DNA from: Ischnura elegans
Lineage: Eukaryota > Arthropoda > Insecta > Odonata > Coenagrionidae
Assembly: GCF_921293095.1 (NCBI RefSeq)
Contig: NC_060259.1
Span: forward strand, 44,869,812-44,933,811
DNA length: 64,000 nucleotides
Direction of reading: 5' to 3'
The stretch's first letter is position 1. Each line of letters begins with the position of its first letter. The notes under the pieces are model-generated. The model was not told the DNA's origin. It made no database searches and saw only the letters and a list, made by a program, of their open reading frames with translations. Of the stretch, positions 25,155 through 36,805 are shown piece after piece. The translations under genes and the position numbers were made by a program.

Positions 25155-28100
25155 CATGGTTTGGTTAAAACCACAGTGCCATGTTCATCTATGGTTTATA
25201 AGGGTAGAAAGGTGGTTAAAGGGAACAAAAATAAATGCCTGTCTGCAAGTATAGAAACCTTGAGTTGGAGTGATTATGTGGTCATATAAAAAGCTAATAA
25301 AATACCTCACAATCTTAGCTATGCCAAATTCCATCCTTTCCCAACCTTTCTTTCTTGACTTTCTACCTCTAGTATACTTTATTTTTCCGAGGATAGACAT
25401 CTTTGATAACATGTCTTATTATCACTCGAATACAAGCTTCAAATTACTCTTTTGGGTATATACCTTGTTCTCTTTGATAACCTTTCTCACCACATGAAAC
25501 TCACAGAAACACTAAATGTCTTCACATTCACCAACACGGACATCAACACTGAAAGTCACAAACCTTTCACTTAAAGCCTCACACTTATACTCTGATAAAC
25601 TTCATCTTTTCTCTCTCTCTATCTCTCTATCTCTACGTCATATACCTACAAATTAAAATGTTTAATTGAACTCAATCAAACCTGCATACATGCAAATGAT
25701 CGGATGATTTAGGCTAGAAGATCGTAGCTTACAATTATTATAAGTGTATGAGTGTGAGGCAAGTAATTATGCATTGCAGTATATCCAAAGGCTGTGCAAA
25801 AATATTGTGCACTCACACAAGTTGAGAATAATTGGTAGTGAGTAATAATGATGGTCATAAAGTAAGCCATGCATGCAGTTTAATTGATAAAATAGGCGGA
25901 TTGAGAAATTAGCCGAACATTCCACTTTCTCTTCTATGAAATGACTTTGAAACTACAAATTGGCAAAGGATGGGAGGTCTAATATGTCTATAAATACCTA
26001 AAACACATGCGCACACACACATACATGTATAACCTGTGTGCCTAAGTGTGTGTGAACTGAAAGTTAGGTACATAAAGTGTTATTTACTCTTATGCTTAAT
26101 ATTTTAATAATAACTCCAACTTAGTGCATTTTGTCTGCAATTTGGGTAGCACAATGCATGTTTTAAGGGGCCATATGTTCACAATAGAATTTTATTGTAA
26201 ATATTGCCAGTTAATTCTGGCATTTGTATCATTTAGTCATATAAAAATGTAAATATTTCTTTTTACTATTAAAAATCAACAGAATGCATTGTTGACAATG
26301 AGTGAAATAGTATTTGTTAAGTGGAATTATTCCATTTTGGCGTATGTTCCCATTCATACAGTGACATATTGGCCATTTGTTATGCATTTTCATGCAAGTT
26401 TTGATTTGTGAGTTTAGGGTTTATAATTGGAATAATCTATCTAATTTTTTACAAGTTTTAGCATAATCTTTCATATGGTATGTACCTTTGTGAAGATGTG
26501 CTTGAGTTATTTGTGAAGTGGGTGCTGCTATCACATGAAGTCAGTTTCACTCAGTCAGAAAGAAGCTCCAAATGATTGTGTGAAACAAGCTTCTTTTCTT
26601 TTGTCGAATGTTATAACTTTTTTAGTGGTAAAAATAGAAATATATGCAGTACAAATGAGCCAATGAAATATATATACACCATTCATAAATATGGGAGAAT
26701 CCATTTCCTATATCTATCTAACCATTCATTTAAAGTGCTAGAGTAAATGGTAAAGGTTCAAATATGGTGCAAGTTTTAGAAGTGTCCTTCTGGGAAACAT
26801 ACTATAATTGGATATGATCAAAATATCACTCAATTAACTAAATTAATCTATTGTTGTTGCAGTATAGATACTTGTTTTAGAGTGATGTAAGTCATGACAC
26901 CAACATTGGTTGGAAGTTAATTAAAGTTGTTTTACTACAGAGAAGTACAAACCTGTTTTTAGAAAACTCATAGCTGCCGTAAATGGTAGCATTGGTAGTT
27001 TCTCAGTTAACAATTGCCTTGAATTTCTTGGCCATGCATGAAACTCAAATTACTCTAATGTAATATTGAATTCTGCCATCTCTTGAGTTTTCTGTATCAT
27101 TACTTTCTGAGCATGCAATCTCCATTCACAGAATTAATCAACAAAATTTGTCTGAATTTAAGGTTATGTTTTTGTATTCAGATATTTCTATGCTTTCAAC
27201 ATCTATGTTCATAAAAACTCTGAAACAGTGTACATTGCTACCAAAGATTGTCTTTTAAACTTGTACTTCTTCAAAATATTCTATAGATAGACAATATTTT
27301 CAACATTTATAGAGTACATTGTATTGTGAACTCCCAAAAAGCAGAAGTAGCAACTTGAAGAATACATTCTTAAATAAGATGCTTACAACTTGGGAAACAA
27401 TCCAATCCATTCAGGGATAATGTTATAATCTATGTATGGAGTTGCTTCAGGTACCGAAGCTTTTATTATGTTATTGAGGTTTGTTTCTCAGGGAAAGTGT
27501 GCATTTCCTACACAAAATGATGGCAATGTTTTCTGAATTAGGTAATGATGATTATTGATTGTGTTTCAAATGACATTGACTGAAATTGTTTCTATAATCA
27601 GTGTTAAGTTTTAAACCTATGATTTATACAATGGCTGTATTAAATTATTTTTATAAAATTATTGACCCATCCTATTGTTGTCATTTGCTAACATGGTAGT
27701 TAATTTTTTATAAAGCGTGAAATTATTAGGGCTTAGGGCAGTCAATAAGTGAATACGTATAAGTAATATTTCTGTTATGTATGAATGGTTTTATATTATA
27801 TCATTGAGCTAGTATATTTCTTTGGTACTATCTGCGGATAACTACAAGCACAACAAAATTGTTCTGAGGCATTACGTTCAGCTTTATTCCGATGAGGAAA
27901 TTTTGTCTCAACTAATTCTATTTTATATTGTTATTTCCTTGGAATTCTTTCACTATTTCAAAGCATCTCTCAGTGAGGAGATGGTGGTGATATATATGAA
28001 CTGTTGATATGGCCATGCTAACCATTAGTAAGAGATGGTTAAGTCATCATAACATTTGAATGTTGACTCAAGAGTGTTGGGAACTTTTTTTATGACCCAG

Positions 28101-28555
28101 TCTCTATCTTCCAAGTCCCCTTAAGCCGTATGTTTCCTGTGAAAATTTTGTGAACATATATCCTGAAAACTCTTGAAATGTTGAATATTTGAAAAATGAA
28201 GTTGAAATAAAGTCACAATGTGGCACATATTATTTTGTGTTTCATTTGCTTTATATTTTCAATGGGAAAGGATCTAATTTTTATAGAAGCAGGCTAACTG
28301 TAAAAGTAATCATAATGAAAGTAATAACAATGATAATCTGGGAAAATTGCATTAGTAGACATATTTTGATAGTTTTTAGATGAAAAACCTTTTTAATTCA
28401 GCAGGTTCAATGATGTCTGTGATCATTATTAATACATCACCTAGAATTCATCTTCATGTAAAATACATTTTCTTCATGAATACCTTATCTATTCAACATT
28501 GAAAATGACCATTCATTTTTTTCACTTTTTGTAATGCTTTTCTTTCTTTTAATAG
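25155..28555. other. Cadps downstream region, or intron of the long isoform
   Basis: AT-rich, no exon recognised. A CT-rich simple stretch at about 25609-25635 (CTCTCTCTATCTCTCTATCT) and a CA/TG-rich patch at 26004-26055 are simple repeats. Confidence 0.6.
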
Positions 28556-28632
28556 GCCTTCTTGGTTTGTTCAATTGGGAGGAAGATGATAATGGCCACC
28601 ACAAAAAGGTTGAGTCGACATTAAACAATTGA
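28556..28632 (+). CDS. Cadps: Candidate alternative 3'-terminal exon of Cadps
   Basis: A strong acceptor (TCTTTCTTTTAATAG, long pyrimidine tract) is followed by an open stretch of 25 complete codons plus a stop. Joined to the strong internal donor A|GTAAGT at 24918 the phase fits exactly (AGC, Ser), replacing SKFGGGSWF with SLLGLFNWEEDDNGHHKKVE and five further residues, TGA at 28630-28632. The two tails share the pattern S-x2-G-x3-W. An AATAAA lies at 28902-28907. Seen: splice sites, phase and open frame. Inferred: use in transcripts. The exon is short, so chance cannot be excluded. Confidence 0.5.
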
Positions 28633-28649
28633 TAAATGTATGCTATGGG

Positions 28650-28692
28650 AAAGCTAAATTAAACCATTTTGAATATGGTTTAATTTAGCTTT
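28650..28692. repeat. Perfect 17-bp stem-loop just after the alternative Cadps stop
   Basis: AAAGCTAAATTAAACCA (28650-28666) and its exact reverse complement (28676-28692) flank a 9-base loop. It starts 17 bases after TGA 28630-28632, so it would lie in the 3' untranslated region of the predicted long transcript. It could instead be a chance AT-rich palindrome or repeat relic. Confidence 0.7.
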
Positions 28693-29405
28693 AATGTCCA
28701 AGAAAAAGCTAAAACACCATTTTGAAAATGGAGATAAATTTGGCATTTTAATAGGTCAACTCTTCGTGAAGAGCTCTCGGAGTTCCTTGTCCCCCTCGTA
28801 TAGACTTCAGGCACTTTAAGTTTGTTCTGAGGTAGGGATTGGGAATCACCTGAAAAGTCTCCACCGCTATTGAGATATAGGTCATGGCCATCAGAAAGGA
28901 AAATAAAGAGTATAGCTATCACACCAATTATATCTCCAATTATGCATAACTAAAAGATGCTCTCATAAAAGTCCTTTCTGGATCAATCAAATTATAAAAT
29001 ACAAGCATTAATGGTATGACCCTTTGTTTTTAAGGAGCTATGTCTGTATCACAGTTGACCTTTCTTTATATCCTTTTGTAGGCTTTTGCGGTGTGGTAAA
29101 GATTCAGTGGAGCAGTTAACTCCATATGCACCATGAGTGTGTCCATCTTCTTTAACAACAGTTTTTCCGGCGTTGCAGCTGACTATTTAAGATCATATCA
29201 GTGACCTGAAGATACTCAAAACATGGTGCATATCCTTTAAACCTCTCTGCTGAATCTTTCTTTATATGTTTACTAGCAGACCACCCAGCATTGCTCAGGA
29301 AGGATAGTACCAAGAGAAGTCGGAAACTTGGATTTCATGGTCACATAGCAGGAGTTTTAGGTAAGGGAACAAAGCAGGTATGGTGATGGTGTGTGTTAAT
29401 ATGTT
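28693..29405. other. Spacer downstream of candidate Cadps exon
   Basis: Holds an AATAAA at 28902-28907 that could end the long Cadps transcript. Nothing else recognised. Confidence 0.5.
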
Positions 29406-30888
29406 AGAGATGGGTCGAATAGCAGATTTCTCGAACACGAATATCGAATTTGAATATTAAATCATTGCTCGAATATTCGAATACCTCGAATTTCGAATAC
29501 TAAACGATGAATGCGGGAATGTTTGACTCGGTTGCCTATGCAGCAGGAAACAAGATTTTGGGGAGTAATTTTGATTTCCTTTAAAGGATTCGAACAGGAA
29601 TTTAGCTGATTAATGGAATATTTTAATTTTATGGAAACAATTGGGCAAATAGTTGATTCAACTAACATCTCTTTCAAATATTCTAAGGGAGCACCCCACC
29701 TCGTGAAAAATGATTGCATGCCGTCTTGGCATTTACACTGCTACGATGGATTTCTGAATGATGTATACATTCTTATCTACCAAACGCCATTTCAGCAACA
29801 CGCCAATCTGATACTCGGCTTCATCCAACTTCTTATTTTCTACAGGTAGCTTGCTTTACCCCCACTCCTGCTGTCAAGTGCTAGCGGACAATCTCAGGCG
29901 TTTTGCAAAATACACGCGCTTCTCCACCGGATTTACTTCAATTATTTTCAGTCCATCTTTGGAAGTTCTCACGAGATAAGAAGATGAATTCCAATTGCTA
30001 TCAGGGAGAAACCAAATATCCTGAGAAAATATCCCTTCGTCTGTGACTGTAACAATAGAGATTTATAGCACAACTCATAAATTGTAACTTGATATATGCA
30101 TATGTTTTCGGAAAAAAATACCGCATCAACTTCCGAGAAGCTCTGCTACTCATATCGAGTATCGCCAGAATGCTTAGTCTCCGTCGTATTTCTTCGTCTT
30201 TCCGACATTTATTTTCTTGCATAAAATGCTTAAATGAAGTCAGAAATACGTCGTGTTTGGTCTTATTCTTTTTTAAATTACGCGCGCATTACTAATATTT
30301 CAATCCAATAAAGGTGTAATAACAATTGCTGAAAGTCATTGTTAGACACCGTTTGGGCTAGTAGATGACTCATGCAGCAGTTGACCTTCAGAAATGAGGA
30401 ATTTCGAAGCAGGTAGGCAAAAAGGTCAGTGGGTGAGGAAAGGGGGGTTGCGAAACACGTTTCTATTTTTCTCGCGTAACTTGATTTTTTTTTCGAAGCT
30501 AAGGTCTTCGTAATATGATCCGTGCGCGAGCTGGGACCTTTTTTTATTTCGCAGAAGAGGAAAGCCTCAGGCTAGTGCTGAATGGAGGGGGATAGCGGAT
30601 CTTGGGAAATGCACTAATGTAACTATCCCACGGTGCTCAAGCAGCAGTTGACCTCCAGAAATGGGGAACTTTGAAGCAGGTAGGCAGAAAAAGGTCAGTG
30701 GGGGAGAAAGAGAGAAGGGTGAAACACGATTCTATTATTCTCTTACTTTCCGAGTCAACTACCAATGACAGTGTGCGACAGTACGGCGCAAAATTCAAAG
30801 TATTCGAGGGCGTACCTTTACCATAATTATTCGAGACCTCGAATATCGAATACTTTCTAGTATTCACGGATTCTATTCGCACATCTCT
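29406..30888. mobile_element. Composite DNA element with TCGAATA-type ends and Tigger-like interior
   Basis: The ends AGAGATGGGTCGAATAG (29406) and CTATTCGCACATCTCT (to 30888) form an imperfect inverted repeat, with TTCGAATA/TCGAATAC repeats just inside both. The interior from about 29510 to 30645 is homologous to the Tigger-like element 43806-45791. On the minus strand near 29885-29990 it keeps the start of a CENP-B-type helix-turn-helix (RTSKDGLKII, EKRV, AKRL) that ends at a stop. A 75-base segment is duplicated at about 30371 and 30640. Chimeric or nested; which element moved first is not clear. Confidence 0.65.
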
Positions 30889-31418
30889 ATATATATTGTG
30901 GGGGAGGGATTGCTGGGAGGGTCGGTTTCGGACAGGTGGTTGTGGGATGTGGGTCGGTTGGGGAGAGTGGGGATGGGGAAGTCGTTTTGTGGAAGGGGCT
31001 CTTTGCCAATGGCTGGTGTGCATGAAATAACGAGAGCTTACTACACAGATTATGGGTATGGCAGAAAATTTAATGCAATAAAGAAACAACAAGGAAAAAT
31101 ACACAGAAATAGATGAAATTATAGGCCAATTATCTTTACTTTAAGCACAATACTGGCCAGTGAAAAGAACCAAAATCAATCAGCTTTTCCCCAAAACAAA
31201 TGATAATTAGAACAATTTAAAAAAATTGAACAAGAATTTTCACTTCTTACATAAATACATAAAAATATCCCAGGTTGGGCAGAAACACAGGACACGAAAA
31301 AATTAAAAAAACACTAGATTAACTAAATTTTTGGTTGTATACATCCACCTTCCTCAGAGTTAGGAAGGAGGCAGGTACTTCTTTGGTCCTGACTCATTCT
31401 AATCCCATCATATTCACC
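30889..31418. other. Spacer, G-rich patch then AT-rich
   Basis: 30898-31010 is unusually G-rich (GGGGAGAGTGGGGATGGGG). The remainder is A-rich. No gene recognised. Confidence 0.5.
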
Positions 31419-31924
31419 TTAGGAAGTAATAGCGTGAACAGCTTTCTTTCTTGTCTTGGCTGCGTTATTTTTACTTTTGGGCCTATCATCATTCATGGTG
31501 GGAGTGGGGGTATCCAGCTCCTCGATTTCAGGTGCCACTGGAAAAGATGATGCCAGAATTCTGCCCGCATCACGGCCATCCGAATCACTGTCTGTTGACC
31601 ATGAGGCAACAGGCATGCGTTTCGTTTTCCCTTTTTGGGATCTGAACTTAGGTCCGATGTTTCTTCAGCCCGGAATAGTTTTTCACGAGCTTCCTTCAAA
31701 GAGCTTAAAATATAATAGAGAGGCTCAACAATAGGGTAGTTTCCTTCATTAAAGAAAACGAAAGGCATTGATTGCGATTCGTTACCCACCATTAGTGTAT
31801 TCATAACACCCAAATTATTTCGTTTTAGAAATACCGGTTTAGACGAATGGCAATGGTCTGTTTTTATCCTCATTTGAAAAGGGCCAGATTGGCGCCCATG
31901 CGATGCCACTCCACGTGATGTCAC
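31419..31924 (-). pseudogene. Unrecognised open frame, probably transposon-related, frameshifted
   Basis: A 143-codon minus-strand frame (31493-31924) includes YPIVEPLYYILSSLKEAREK and SDLSSDPKKGKR. At that point an overlapping second frame continues RMPVASWSTDSDSDGRDAGR and ends KSKNNAAKTRKKAVHAITS at 31419. The acidic/Ser then Lys-rich continuation looks like the original reading, so one frameshift near 31620 is likely. It is downstream of, and on the same strand as, the CACTA-like transposase remnant and may be its second gene. I do not recognise the family. Confidence 0.35.
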
Positions 31925-34298
31925 AGGGACCTAGTTTCTATAGGAGAAGATAGGAGTTATACATTGTCTGAGGTTACCAATGCATGCATGAGGCTCAGAG
32001 CTCAGGGAAACATGTCTCAATAATCACTAATTAAAACTGGCTAGGGTCGGAAAGTTTTCTTCGTTTGATAAGGTATTAATAATCCTTATTTAAGCCAAGC
32101 GCTACCAGCCAGCAGGGTACTCAGCTAGCAGCCTGCATTGTTTCAGCGCTAAGCCTCGCCTCAAGGTCACCTCACAGGGCGGCAGCGGGAACCAGAAATA
32201 CGTCGTACGTAGAGATTTCCCGGCATTCATACTTACGCGTCGCGTTTTCACGCGTGTGAAAATTTTCACTTTTCATTTAATCGGGGAAAATAGATATCAT
32301 CATTTAAAAATCTAAAAGCGTGAAATACGTACTCCAGGAGTAATAATCTTTCCATTTAGGCAATAAAAAAATAATAGGAAACCACCCTATTATAAGATAA
32401 ATATGAAGCAATACTAATTGGTTTCCCTCAGTATATATTAGGAGGTCAAAAAATTACTGTAGGTGTTGTTCCCCATATGGCTTGCCGTAAATTCATGCCA
32501 ATTGTGTCTTCCGGCAATATATTCTTATCCACCATCTGGTGAATTTTTTCGGTAAACCTGGTAGTAGACCATTTGCATTTACCATTGCAGTACCATGACA
32601 TCGGCACTACCTCTACTGAGGACTCAGGGAAAAAGACTATTATTCACATGGTAAATCTGAAAAATGATAGCTCTCTTATTGATCACAACATCCTCACAGG
32701 AATATTATAACTGATCACATTAATCCCTAAAATGTATTTACCTTGGAATTTCATTCAAGTCCACTAAAAAGAAAGCCATTTACCATTACTTATTCACAGT
32801 TTAATGGAGTAGAGGAATTGAAATTTCCTTTTTATTCCAATCTAAGCAACAGTATTTCCCTTAAACATCATTTACTGGCCAATGTTTCAGCACAGATAAA
32901 TCTCCAACTTCAAATATTCCTAGCTGGGAACTTTTACATGGTTTCATGTAAAAGTCAGTCTAACTTTCATACTCTTTACCAATGATGGCCCATGACTGAG
33001 AAGAATCAGAAAAGGCTATATTCTCTGCTTTAACAATAGATCCACCAACCATACTGCACATATTATTGGGATAGGATGGCATCAATGTAAATTGGGAGAA
33101 AATTAACTTGCTGAATTGGCCATGCGAGGTGTTAAAGTTGTTTAACAGGGTCCATCAGAATGAGAACATAATCTTTTAGGTCTGCTGTCTTTTACCTGTC
33201 TTGTCATTTCTGCACCTTCTTTGTTCAATATTTCACTGAATTTGTGTACTAGTTGTTCTTGAGGTTTATGTGTTGATCTAATAACCTTTTTTATTTGCTG
33301 CATATGATTTTCAAACCTGAATGCACTGAAATCATGTAATGGTCCAAATATTTCATAGTCATCACACGAGTGCAACAAATTGTGCACATTGTGAGATATT
33401 GAACTTTCACCATGCAGAACCAAGACTCAACAAAATGTTGCAGAAGTCTGCGGGCATACTTCAAAAGGTGAATTTCTCGAGAGCAAAATACGTAAAGCCT
33501 CCTGCAAAGACATGAAATTGATGCAAATTATGTTCAAAACAGTACCAAGGGTCATTACAACTGGGCCAGTATATAGAAGGAACTGGTGGAATTCGATTGC
33601 TTTCCAATATAGATAATCATATAGGCTTTTTGGTTTGTGGAAAATTCATTAGGAACTTTAAGTGACACCAATGCTTCTGATATCCCAACCACAACATTGC
33701 TTTGCAATCTGTTCGGCAATTTTCCCGTTATCCAAAATCTGATGAGCTTTTTTGCTATGCCTAAGCACACTAAGGGCATGTAATCCAAAGGGAAGGATTT
33801 TACCATATCCAAGGATGGAATTTTTGTGAGAAGTGAAATGTCTAGGTGATAGTCCTCATCTTTTTGCTCAATGAAATCCTTATGTCTTCTTTTCATCCCT
33901 GAATTAGCTGGAAAATATACTCTATTACATCTATACTCACCGTCGATATCACACCTTGTGCATGAATTGTACCCAGTATACCCTATAGTACACATTATAA
34001 AGGATTTAGGAGGTACATCACAGCATATACCAAATATTTTTACTGTAATTTTTAATTTAGACTGAAAATTTAAGCCATTTTCCAGGATTGCACTCATTAA
34101 CAAAGTTTTGGAGGAAACAGATAGCATTATTTGGCTTTGCATTACCATGGTACACTCCTATTGGAAATACACTGGAATATCCAATGGGCGCCAAATGTCC
34201 TAGCAAAACCTAAAACTAACGTTGAGAACTTTTTAAGAGAGGTAAACTATCGCAGCCAATTAATACCCTTATAGTAGAGGGAATATCAGATAATCCTT

Positions 34299-36805
34299 TT
34301 AACACTAGGAGGACGGGAGTTTCGCGCTACCTAGAAGGACGGCTACGGGTCATTTGACCCCTAAAATGCATTTTGGAATAAAACGCCTAATTTTCAACCA
34401 ATATTCAGTTTAATCGTATTAATTGTTGAATCAGTTCATTAAAAACACTATTTAACATTATTAAATATTATTTCCATCGTCAAAAGTTAATAACAATTAT
34501 TTTAAAGAATTATGAATTAAACCGTATGTAGTATTCGATTGCAAATCAAATAATGAAAATACATACACTCAATACAAAAGTTGTATTACATGTTTAAACA
34601 GTAGGGGTACTGGGTTTACAAAATTTGTATTAAAATTTTTTAAACTTATTATGTACTTTGTTTTAAATCTCAGACAGACAGTATTTTTTCAGCGCTGTTT
34701 CCACAAAATATTTTTTTTGCGCTGAATGCATTCATTGGATGATTTATTCATCTACATCTAAATCTACACACTAACCTGCAAGCTGGCTGCTTAAAAGCGT
34801 GTGGCAGGGGGTGTTAGGAAACCAGCCGTTTGCACATGAAAAGGAATTTGGAAAATGGAAAGGAAATTGGTGCAATGATTCAATTTGATGGTATTTGGGA
34901 CCTTTTTCTTTTTTGTGCCCGTGGAGATATGGCTGTTGGATTTGGAGACGTGTAAATAAATTGATACATGCTATCCACCATATCTACTCCAGCTTTGTTT
35001 TTATTATGAAATAGGATGGTTTCTGGTATTCTTTTATTCGTTTCGGAAATAGTGTCGTCTGAGTTCATGCTGCTGAGTGAAAGTACATTATTGTTCTAGT
35101 TTGCCTGATTCTACGTAAGATTATGGCCTAAGGTATTTTTTAATACTCGTGTACGGCTACTATTATTACACGGCTATTTTAGGGGTCATGGACATTTGTG
35201 CGTCACGCCTGTTTTTTCAGACCGTCCATGCAAGAGAAGTTTTCCATTTTTTATGACTTCCTGCCAGCTGGATGGATGGAAAATAATTGTTACAAGTTAG
35301 GTACTTTTATTCCTGAATTCTTGTATGTTGCGGTCACTTTAGTAACTATTTATTTCCCCAATGCTTGATTTGATGGCCAATCATCATCTTTGCCACAATA
35401 TGGAAATTCATTTAGGCTGTATTTTCATTTCACATCTGTCAAAACCCAGTACTCGATTCCAAATTTGTCTGGTTTATTTGGAATTTACCTCATATAAGGA
35501 CAGCTGCATTTTTTTTGATAGAGCTGTGCATTTGCTATCACGCCAAAGTCGCCATCGGATTCACTATCTTGGACTTCGTCGCTTCCATCACACCCAGATG
35601 TTGATGGATTGGTCAGAATGTCCTTGAACTGATGTTTACGATTCACTTCCAGACTGATCTTCAATGTTCCCTACAGCTATTTGAATCACGACGATTCTCT
35701 TCTCTTGATATATTTCTCGACTTCTTACTTTCTTCCTCAACTCGCTACTGATATGCATGCAAAAAAATCTACAAACGAAAGTGCATTATGGTAGAATCTT
35801 CTCTAGTTGCATTGAAGGTATAGAGAGCTGGAGAGCATTAGAAATTCATACAAAAGGACAAAATTTTCAGAAGTAACGCTAATTGCCGTTCGAAAGGCAG
35901 GGACTCAACCGCCAACCGTATCCTGATTCGTATCTTCCAGGAACTTGCAGTAATGCTTCTTCTCTGACCTACGTGCAGATTCCAAAGGTAGGAATTACAG
36001 TTGTATTTTTCAGTCCACCCAATTCCTCCGCTCTCTCAAAAAGAGACAGGAATTTTCCCCAGGATGCAGCGTGCAGTCAGCCCGCCCCAAACCCCGACGG
36101 GGTCAGGCGGCACTAATGCTGGACACACGGCAAAGGGGCTAGGTCAAGTGACAGTGCCGTCAGGCCAGAAAAATGAAAGTTATTCGTAAACCTGATGAGT
36201 CGGTATTGAAAATAATGTCTCTAATAGCTCTGAATCTTGGACGACGGAAAAAAATTCTTGGTATACGTGACCATTTTCCGATGTGGGTAATTCAATAATC
36301 TTTGAAAAATAAATAAAACAAAACTAAAATATCATAATTACATGAATTTACGCAAATCAAGGATTGAAAAGGTTTTATTTCCCTTTGTTGCCCAAAAAAT
36401 ATCGAAAGATTGTGCACAACAAGTCGCTATGCCTAGGTTTTCGAATACAGATAGGAGCCCTTGGGACGAAACTGGCATTGAACCGGGTACTTCCAGATTC
36501 AAAATGAAGCAAATCATCTACCACACTTGCCTCTTGCTGATTATGTGATATACATGGCACAAAAGTGCCCACAGGCAAGAAAATAGCGCGAAAACCAGTT
36601 GTGGGTCAAATGACCCCTAGCCATCCTTCTAGGTAAAACACGTCATAAAAATTAAAAAAAAAACATTATTGTTGAATTTATCAAAATATAGACCAAAATG
36701 AACAGTCAAAAAGTTTCGAAATTTAAAAAAATATTTTAATAAGAGAAAAATAAATTTGCGTTCTGAAAATGGGTCAAATGACCCCTGCCGTCCTTCTAGT
36801 GTTAA
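34299..36805 (-). mobile_element. piggyBac-type transposon, decayed, nested in the CACTA-like element
   Basis: TTAA at 34299-34302 and 36802-36805. The ends TTAACACTAG(G/A)AGGACGG are inverted. GGGTCATTTGACCC or its inverse recurs at 34347-34360, 36603-36616 and 36771-36784. Minus-strand transposase pieces: an acidic N-terminal part (DEVQDSESDGDFG, about 35560-35600), the DDE-core fragment KPDKFGIEYWVLTDVK then a stop and FPYCGKDDDWPSNQ (35476-35362), and the C-terminal NKNKAGVDMVDSM piece (35068-34880). The coding part is deleted internally. A tRNA-like SINE fragment sits in it at about 36465-36540. Confidence 0.85.
36465..36540 (-). repeat. tRNA-derived SINE-like fragment
   Basis: On the minus strand, AGTGTGGTAGATGATTTGC resembles a degenerate A box, and ACCCGGTTCAATGCC resembles a B box (GGTTCAANNCC). 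No intact cloverleaf. Probably a SINE head inserted in the piggyBac element. Confidence 0.4.

Noticed and set aside
25609-25635. CTCT-rich tract as a regulatory element
   Set aside because: Ordinary microsatellite-like repeat.
30637-31104. 155-codon minus-strand open frame
   Set aside because: It crosses the right end of the transposon at 30888 into a G-rich spacer, and its Pro/His-rich translation reflects base composition. No family resemblance.
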